Shown here piece by piece: positions 1 through 6,004 of a stretch of DNA of 6,004 nucleotides. The stretch comes from Nitrospirota bacterium (GTDB taxonomy: Bacteria; Nitrospinota; Nitrospinia; Nitrospinales; VA-1): NCBI GenBank assembly GCA_003235465.1, contig QJWD01000057.1, positions 1 to 6,004 on the forward strand, written 5' to 3'. Each line of letters begins with the position of its first letter. Within the stretch, counting starts at the first letter, position 1. Made by a program: the position numbers and the translations under genes. The notes beneath the pieces are model-generated. The model saw nothing but the letters and a program-made list of their open reading frames with translations, was not told the origin of the DNA and did not search any database.

Positions 1-94
1 CCATGCCGCGCGTTTCGGGCGTCCCCGGCACGTGCAGGGTGACGATATCGGCCTGTTCGACGAGATCGCCGAAGGCCGCCGTCCTCGCGCCGTG
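1..94 (-). pseudogene. Continuation of the 2-hydroxyacid dehydrogenase frame beyond the amber codon (partial, runs off the left edge)
   Basis: Read on the minus strand in the same frame as the upstream dehydrogenase, the 31 codons after the TAG are open. They contain DIVTLHVPGTPETRG, which is the standard segment of the Rossmann fold in phosphoglycerate dehydrogenase-like enzymes (usually written ADIVTLHVPLTPETRG). The spacing from GCGHVG and the second-strand acidic residue is what the family shows, so nothing but the one codon seems wrong. The rest of the gene, including the catalytic residues, would lie left of position 1 and cannot be judged. If the TAG is a true stop, this stretch is the dead 3' part of a pseudogene; if it is read through or is an error, it is ordinary coding sequence. 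Confidence 0.7.
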
Positions 95-646
95 CTAACG
101 CGCCAGGGCGCTCTTGTCCACGATATCGTTGATCAGCACCTGGCAGCCCAAGGGCCTAAGCAGGCGCAAGACCTCCGAGCCCACGTGGCCACAGCCGACG
201 ATGCCGACCAGGCGGCCGGACAATAGGCGGCCGCCGTCTTTTTGCCACAGGCCCTCCCGCATCGCCCGCCCCGTCCTGAATACATTATGGCAAAGGCCGA
301 GCATGAAGCACAACGTCAACTCCGCCACCGACCGGCGGTTGACCCCCGGCGTCCAGCCGAGCGCCACGCCACGGCGGGCCAGCGCCGCCTCGTCGATGGT
401 GTCGAGGCCGACGCCGTATTTTGCGATGATCTTGAGGTTCGGCAGGGCGTCAAGGACGGAGGCGGTGACGCGGTCGCGGCCGATGAGCGCGCCGTCGGCG
501 TCTTTAAGAAATTGGACGAGCTCGGCCCCGTCGAGGTAGCGGCCGCTCTCGTTGAAGCGGGCCCCGGGGAAAGCTTCGGAAAGCTCGCCGCGCAAGACCG
601 CCGAGGCGGATAACGCCGGCGGCGTGACGGCGATAACGGGGGACAT
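95..646 (-). CDS. D-isomer-specific 2-hydroxyacid dehydrogenase, cut short by an in-frame TAG
   Basis: The family oxidises or reduces 2-hydroxy/2-keto acids with NAD(H) in the cytoplasm; 3-phosphoglycerate dehydrogenase (SerA) is the best-known member. The 183-residue open part contains the N-terminal substrate-binding half, with KYGVGLDTID at residues 76-85 and the linker RRSVAEL at 104-110, then the start of the NAD-binding Rossmann fold with GCGHVG (151-156) and an acidic residue at the end of the second strand (NDIVD). It stops at TAG (95-97). Family members are usually above 300 residues, and the catalytic Arg, Glu and His lie in the missing part, so this product alone should be inactive. 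The ATG at 646 is supported by a GAGG ribosome binding site six bases downstream of the TraB-family stop codon. The same frame continues past the TAG. The substrate cannot be told from the sequence. Either a nonsense mutation, amber readthrough or a base error explains the stop. Confidence 0.8.
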   Translation of the reverse strand: MSPVIAVTPPALSASAVLRGELSEAFPGARFNESGRYLDGAELVQFLKDADGALIGRDRVTASVLDALPNLKIIAKYGVGLDTIDEAALARRGVALGWTPGVNRRSVAELTLCFMLGLCHNVFRTGRAMREGLWQKDGGRLLSGRLVGIVGCGHVGSEVLRLLRPLGCQVLINDIVDKSALAR

Positions 647-650
647 GCCG

Positions 651-654
651 CCTC
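651..654 (-). promoter_or_regulatory. Ribosome binding site of the dehydrogenase, overlapping the TraB-family stop codon
   Basis: On the minus strand the bases read GTGAGGCGGCATG. The TGA stop of the upstream TraB-family gene (655-653) lies inside the GAGG motif (654-651), followed by a four-base spacer and the ATG at 646. This decides the dehydrogenase start and suggests translational coupling of the two genes. Confidence 0.6.
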
Positions 655-1843
655 ACCCGAATATTTCGTGGATGATGGACGCGCCGGCAAGGTAGGTTCC
701 AAGCATGGAGCCGAAGCTCGCCATCACGAACGCCAGCAGCACGCGCAGCACACCGTTATTCCACCACATTCTCATGGAGCCGATGTCTTCGCGCAGGGTC
801 TCAAAATCGCTCACGCGCGGCTTGCGCAGGTAGGATTCGACCAGGCCCACCACCATGCCCGCGCCGATGGTGGGGTTGAGCGATGTGATCGGCGCCGCGA
901 AAAACGCCGTCACGATGGATAACGGGTGGGCAAGCGCCATCGCCGTGCCGAGGGCGCACAGGCCGCCGTTGATCACCACCCACAGGACCACCAGTTTGGT
1001 TCCGAGCTCCGGCGAGCGCATGAAGCCGACCACGAACAGGCTGAGCACCACCACGCAGATGGTCCATCCCACGTAGTAGCCGCTCTTGCCCGGCGGCGGC
1101 TTGTATTCAAGCTCCTCAATGCGCTCCCGGCCAGGCGGCCGGTTGAACGCCGGCAGCATGCCCACCAGGTGGCCGGCGCCGACCAGGGCGAGAATTTTTT
1201 TCGGGCCGCCCGGGGTGTTGGCGAGCTCGACGAGCTTGCCGGTCATGTATTCGTCGCGCTCATCGATCAGCACTTCCTTGAACTGCGGCAGGCTTTCGCC
1301 GAACTCCTCCACCACCGAGTGCAGCATGTCGCCGCGCTTGAGATCCTCGATCTGCTGTTCGCTGACCTCCTCGCCGACGAAGATGCCGGCGATCAGCCCT
1401 GAAAAGATCTTGAGCTTCTGCCACAAAGACACGCGGGTGACGATGCGGTGCAGGGTGGTGCTGATGTCGCGGTCGATGACGCACAGTTCGAGGCCGCGCT
1501 CCTTGGCGAGCTCCACGGCGCGGATCATCTCCTGCCCGGCCTGCACGCCGATCTTTTCCGCCAGCCGCTTCTGGTACGCCGACAGCGTCAGGTTGACGAG
1601 GAGCAGCGTCGCCTTTTTCTGGCGGAAAATCTGGTAGATGTCCAGGCTCTTCCACCAGGATTTGTTCACCAGGTTTTCCAGCCGGGGGGGGCACAGTTCG
1701 ACGGCGACGCAGTCGTACTCGCCGCTTCTGACCCGCTCCTCCACCAGCTCGACGCTCTGTTTGGAAACGTGCGCGGTGCCGACCAGGGTGATGACGGCGT
1801 CGCCGACGTTTACCGTCTTGATGACTTCGTCCTGAGTTTCCAC
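653..1843 (-). CDS. TraB/PrgY (pheromone shutdown) family membrane protein
   Basis: This 396-residue protein has a cytoplasmic-type N-terminal TraB domain and a C-terminal membrane region. The domain opens with LVGTAHVSKQSVELVEE (GTAH at residues 22-25), followed by VAVELCPPRLE (46-56), CVIDRD (121-126), ERDEYM (195-200) and LVGAGHLVGM (220-229); these GxxH and acidic motifs define the family. From about residue 258 four hydrophobic stretches follow (roughly 260-275, 283-305, 306-336, 364-392). Enterococcal TraB/PrgY reduce the activity of self-produced peptide pheromone, and the fold is related to the Tiki/GumN metalloprotease-like proteins. The role of the broadly distributed bacterial and archaeal members is not established, so I assign no function. 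The start is a GTG at 1843, chosen because AGGA lies five bases upstream and because the protein then begins a few residues before the first strand. It is the first gene of the unit with the dehydrogenase. A run of eight C falls in the CPPR codons. Confidence 0.9.
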   Translation of the reverse strand: METQDEVIKTVNVGDAVITLVGTAHVSKQSVELVEERVRSGEYDCVAVELCPPRLENLVNKSWWKSLDIYQIFRQKKATLLLVNLTLSAYQKRLAEKIGVQAGQEMIRAVELAKERGLELCVIDRDISTTLHRIVTRVSLWQKLKIFSGLIAGIFVGEEVSEQQIEDLKRGDMLHSVVEEFGESLPQFKEVLIDERDEYMTGKLVELANTPGGPKKILALVGAGHLVGMLPAFNRPPGRERIEELEYKPPPGKSGYYVGWTICVVVLSLFVVGFMRSPELGTKLVVLWVVINGGLCALGTAMALAHPLSIVTAFFAAPITSLNPTIGAGMVVGLVESYLRKPRVSDFETLREDIGSMRMWWNNGVLRVLLAFVMASFGSMLGTYLAGASIIHEIFG

Positions 1844-1848
1844 AATTA

Positions 1849-1852
1849 TCCT
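1849..1852 (-). promoter_or_regulatory. Ribosome binding site deciding the GTG start of the TraB-family gene
   Basis: On the minus strand AGGA is followed by the five-base spacer TAATT and then GTG at 1843. This is normal Shine-Dalgarno spacing and supports the GTG over any later start. Confidence 0.6.
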
Positions 1853-1975
1853 AGAACACTTGGGGTTGACGGCGCATCCCGCCTCCGCACCTCCCGGAGG
1901 GGCCGGCCAGCTGCGGTGGAATGGACGGTGAGGTCGAAAGCGACGGGTCGTGATCGATCGACAGGCTCGAGTTTA

Positions 1976-2004
1976 TTAATTTAACACAAAAATTGTGCTA
2001 TTTT
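1976..2004 (+). promoter_or_regulatory. Candidate promoter of uvrB in an AT-rich island
   Basis: A sudden AT-rich stretch (about 1971-2010) sits in otherwise GC-rich DNA. On the plus strand it offers an extended -10, TGCTATTTT (hexamer 1999-2004, four of six matches to consensus), with a weak -35 TTAATT at 1976-1981 and a 17-bp spacer. Transcription would begin near 2011 and give a leader of roughly 88 bases before the uvrB ATG. An imperfect palindrome CACAA-AAA-TTGTG (1985-1997) fills the spacer and could be an operator. I saw no recognised LexA box of the E. coli, Bacillus or alphaproteobacterial type. The promoter is an inference from motif spacing only. Confidence 0.4.
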
Positions 2005-2007
2005 AAA
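1979..2007 (-). promoter_or_regulatory. Candidate promoter of the TraB-family/dehydrogenase operon, overlapping the uvrB promoter
   Basis: On the minus strand TTTAAA (2007-2002) and TTAAAT (1984-1979) are separated by exactly 17 bp; each matches four of six consensus positions. A TG dinucleotide sits near the -10. The leader to the GTG at 1843 would be about 130 bases and is GC-rich, containing a six-bp hairpin (CCTCCG at 1882-1887 with CGGAGG at 1895-1900). The site lies on almost the same bases as the plus-strand promoter, so the two would compete for RNA polymerase. Confidence 0.35.
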
Positions 2008-2020
2008 GTCATTCACTTCG

Positions 2021-2052
2021 GGGCGCCGGCGGCTGTGTTTCCGGCGGCGCCC
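2021..2052 (+). other. GC-rich hairpin in the uvrB leader
   Basis: GGGCGCCG (2021-2028) pairs perfectly with CGGCGCCC (2045-2052) across a 16-base loop, shortly after the predicted transcription start. A second small hairpin, GCGGG-AAGC-CCCGC, lies at 2073-2086. Neither is followed by a T run, so they do not look like intrinsic terminators. They may fold the 5' leader of the uvrB mRNA, or simply reflect local GC content. Confidence 0.35.
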
Positions 2053-2098
2053 GGCCGCGAACCCAGTTCCTTGCGGGAAGCCCCGCCCTCCACAATTC

Positions 2099-4084
<1,986 letters not shown>

Positions 4085-4092
4085 GCCCGCCC

Positions 4093-6004
4093 TCAATCGG
4101 TTTCGCCGATATCGGGCGCGGTGTATGCCGCCCTGCCGCCGGAGGGAATGGCGGGAGGCAGCCCGTCGCTTCCGGCATCGCCGGCGCGCACGGTGAGTTC
4201 CGCCGGTGGGTAATGGGTGAAGTAGGCCTGCATCAGTTTTTTCGCCACCGGCGCCGCCGCCGAACCGCCGTGCCCACCATGTTCGATGAGCACCGCCACC
4301 GCGATCTCGGGTTTCTCGTACGGTGCGAAGGCGATGAACCAGGCATGATCGCGGAATTGATACGGAATATCCTCCTCGTTTTCGGTTTCCTCGCTGACGC
4401 GCAGGTGCACCACCTGCGCCGTGCCGGTTTTTCCCGACACGACGATGTTATCCATGCGCGCGGCGCGGCCAGTGCCGCGCGGTTCGTTGACCACGCCGCG
4501 CAGGGCGTCGCGAATGCGCTCGAGATTTTCCGTGCGGGCGTGCACCCGTCCCAGGATCTCGGGGTCGACGATGCGGTGCACCCGCCCGTCCATCCCTTCC
4601 ACCCGCTTCACCAGGTGCGGCCGAAGGAGGATACCGCCGTTGGCCAACGCGGCGGTCATGCTGGCCTGCTGTAGCGGGGTCACCAGGTTAAAACCCTGGC
4701 CGATGGAGGCGGAGATGGTTTCCCCCGCCAGCCAGGCCTGCTTTTTCTGCTTCAGTTTCCACTCGCTGGTCGGGATGAGGCCCGGCCTCTCGCCGGCAAG
4801 CTCGATGCCGGTGGGCCGCCCGAGGCCCAGGCGGCCGGCGTATTTCGCCAGCGTGTCGACGCCCAGCTTGTTGCCGACGGTGTAGAAATAAACATCGCAG
4901 GACTGCACCAGCGCGTCGTGCAAATTGACGAAACCGTGGCCGCCGCGCTTCCAGCAGCGGTAGAGGCCACGGCCGAGGCGGAAATGCCCAGGGCAGAACA
5001 CCTCGGTTTCGGGGGTGACGATGCCCTCCTCCAGGCCCGCGAGCGCCGTCACGATCTTGTAGGTGGAGCCGGGCGGGTACTGGCCGCGAAGGACCCGGTT
5101 CTGCAGGGGGTGGCGCTTGTCCTCGGACAGCGCCTTCCAGTCCTCTTTCGAGATGCCCTTGGCGAACAGGTTGCCGTCGAACGACGGCTTGCTGGCTACA
5201 GCGAGGATCTCGCCGGTCTGCACCTTCATCATCACCGCCGAACCGCTCATCGGCTCTTCCGGCGTGCCCGCCATCAGCGCCTCCAGGGTCTTCTGAATGC
5301 GCGCGTCGAGGGTTAGCACCAGGTTGTCGCCGCTTAGGGGGTCGAGCTTTCTCAGCACGCGAAGCTCGCGCCCCGACACGTCGACCTCCACTTCCTTATA
5401 GCCCTTTTCGCCGGTCAGCACGGGCTCATAGTTGCTCTCCAGGCCCTCTTTTCCCGTCAGGTCGCCCTGCTGGTAGCCGCCATCCTTTTTTTCATCCAGC
5501 TGCTCGCGGGTGATCTCGCCGACGTAGCCCATGACGTGCGCCGCCAGCTCCGGGTAAACGTAGTTGCGGGTCGGCTCGACCTTGATGCCCACCCCCGGCA
5601 GGCGCATTTTGTTTTCCTCGACGAAGGCCACCTGCTCGCGCGCGATATCGGCCAGAATGAGCACCGGCTTGAAGGCCCGCGCCTCCTTCATGTCCCTTCG
5701 CACCTTGGCCTCGTCGAACTCCACCCGGGTTTTGAGGAGCGCGAAGGTTTCCTCGAGGTGGCTGGCGTCCTCGGGGGTGATGTAGAGGTTGAACGCGGGG
5801 CGAATGCCGACAAGCAGCTCGCCGTTCCTGTCCTTGATGGTGCCGCGGTAGGCCGGCAGCGACACCATCCGCACGCGGTTGTTTTCGGACAGTTCGATGA
5901 AGTAGCCGCCCTTCAGGATCTGCAGGTACCACACCCGCACCCACAAACACAGGAAGCAGAACACCACCAGGATCAGGTAGAACTTGATTTTCTTGCGGAT
6001 TTCA
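4093..6004 (-). CDS. mrdA: Penicillin-binding protein 2 (elongation transpeptidase), N terminus beyond the right edge
   Basis: PBP2 is the class B transpeptidase that cross-links peptidoglycan during cell elongation, working with RodA and MreCD and anchored in the inner membrane. The frame stays open to the right edge. The GTG at 5967 lies inside the transmembrane helix (FYLILVVFCFLCLW), so it is not the start; at least twelve further codons (beginning EIRKKIKFY) precede it. Counting from that GTG as residue 1: RGTIKDRNGELL (41-52) opens the pedestal/dimerisation domain, the active-site motif STYK is at 301-304 (nucleophile Ser301), SCD at 356-358 and KTG at 513-515, followed by a Gly/Ala/Pro-rich tail to the TGA at 4093. 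C325, C338, H344 and C357 occupy the spacing of the zinc site known in some PBP2 proteins. The usual partner rodA is not downstream, where uvrB converges, so any cell-shape operon would lie upstream, outside the window. Confidence 0.96.
   Translation of the reverse strand, partial: EIRKKIKFYLILVVFCFLCLWVRVWYLQILKGGYFIELSENNRVRMVSLPAYRGTIKDRNGELLVGIRPAFNLYITPEDASHLEETFALLKTRVEFDEAKVRRDMKEARAFKPVLILADIAREQVAFVEENKMRLPGVGIKVEPTRNYVYPELAAHVMGYVGEITREQLDEKKDGGYQQGDLTGKEGLESNYEPVLTGEKGYKEVEVDVSGRELRVLRKLDPLSGDNLVLTLDARIQKTLEALMAGTPEEPMSGSAVMMKVQTGEILAVASKPSFDGNLFAKGISKEDWKALSEDKRHPLQNRVLRGQYPPGSTYKIVTALAGLEEGIVTPETEVFCPGHFRLGRGLYRCWKRGGHGFVNLHDALVQSCDVYFYTVGNKLGVDTLAKYAGRLGLGRPTGIELAGERPGLIPTSEWKLKQKKQAWLAGETISASIGQGFNLVTPLQQASMTAALANGGILLRPHLVKRVEGMDGRVHRIVDPEILGRVHARTENLERIRDALRGVVNEPRGTGRAARMDNIVVSGKTGTAQVVHLRVSEETENEEDIPYQFRDHAWFIAFAPYEKPEIAVAVLIEHGGHGGSAAAPVAKKLMQAYFTHYPPAELTVRAGDAGSDGLPPAIPSGGRAAYTAPDIGETD

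Noticed and set aside
1898..1908. GGCCGGCC and CAGCTG palindromes in the intergenic region
   Set aside because: Short GC palindromes of this kind are common in DNA of this composition and have no partner copy or meaningful position here.
2059..2069. GAAC-CCA-GTTC in the uvrB leader as a possible LexA box
   Set aside because: The Bacillus-type LexA box needs a four-base spacer between GAAC and GTTC; this has three and lies well after the predicted transcription start, so it does not support SOS control.
4096..4110. ATCGG-TTTCG-CCGAT hairpin as a terminator
   Set aside because: Only five base pairs, inside the last codons of mrdA, with no T run; the hairpin at 4070-4093 is better placed.
5486..5494. 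A AAA AAG slippery heptamer, in phase, in mrdA (minus strand, GAA AAA AAG)
   Set aside because: It has the dnaX-type slippery form, but a -1 shift would stop after about twenty codons and lose the whole transpeptidase domain; I see no supporting upstream Shine-Dalgarno motif or downstream stem. Probably just a Glu-Lys-Lys run.
5965..5967. GTG as the start codon of mrdA
   Set aside because: It falls in the middle of the membrane helix, and the upstream codons in the same frame continue with a basic cytoplasmic segment and hydrophobic residues typical of a PBP2 N terminus.

Overview
This is a GC-rich bacterial chromosomal window holding four protein genes and one compact divergent intergenic region. 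I see no mobile element, CRISPR array, tRNA or rRNA. The penicillin-binding protein 2 gene (inner-membrane anchored, rod-shape elongation) points to a rod-shaped, probably Gram-negative bacterium. High GC, the TraB/PrgY membrane protein and the cysteine-type PBP2 would suit a Desulfobacterota- or Nitrospinota-like lineage. That placement is only an impression and would need a tree.

Layout from left to right. (1) Positions 1-646, minus strand: a D-isomer-specific 2-hydroxyacid dehydrogenase (phosphoglycerate dehydrogenase-like). Its frame is broken by one in-frame TAG at 95-97, and the family-typical sequence resumes directly after it and runs off the left edge. (2) Positions 653-1843, minus strand: a TraB/PrgY-family membrane protein. 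Its stop codon overlaps the ribosome binding site of the dehydrogenase, so the two form a coupled operon. (3) Positions 1844-2098: a 255-bp divergent intergenic region with an AT-rich island (about 1971-2010) that can hold overlapping promoters for both directions, followed by a GC-rich hairpin in the uvrB leader. (4) Positions 2099-4084, plus strand: complete uvrB, the nucleotide excision repair damage-verification helicase. (5) Positions 4093-6004, minus strand: mrdA (PBP2), complete at its C terminus and cut by the right edge inside its N terminus. It converges on uvrB with an 8-bp gap and a hairpin spanning the two stop codons.

The genes do not form one pathway. UvrB serves DNA repair, PBP2 serves peptidoglycan synthesis during elongation, and the TraB protein and dehydrogenase form a separate two-gene unit of unknown joint purpose. 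This is mostly ordinary core-genome sequence. The points worth a second look are the amber codon in the dehydrogenase, a 6-bp tandem duplication that lengthens a conserved part of UvrB, a Cys-Cys-His-Cys arrangement in PBP2 matching a known zinc site, and the overlapping divergent promoters. I found no evidence for an undescribed multi-gene system.
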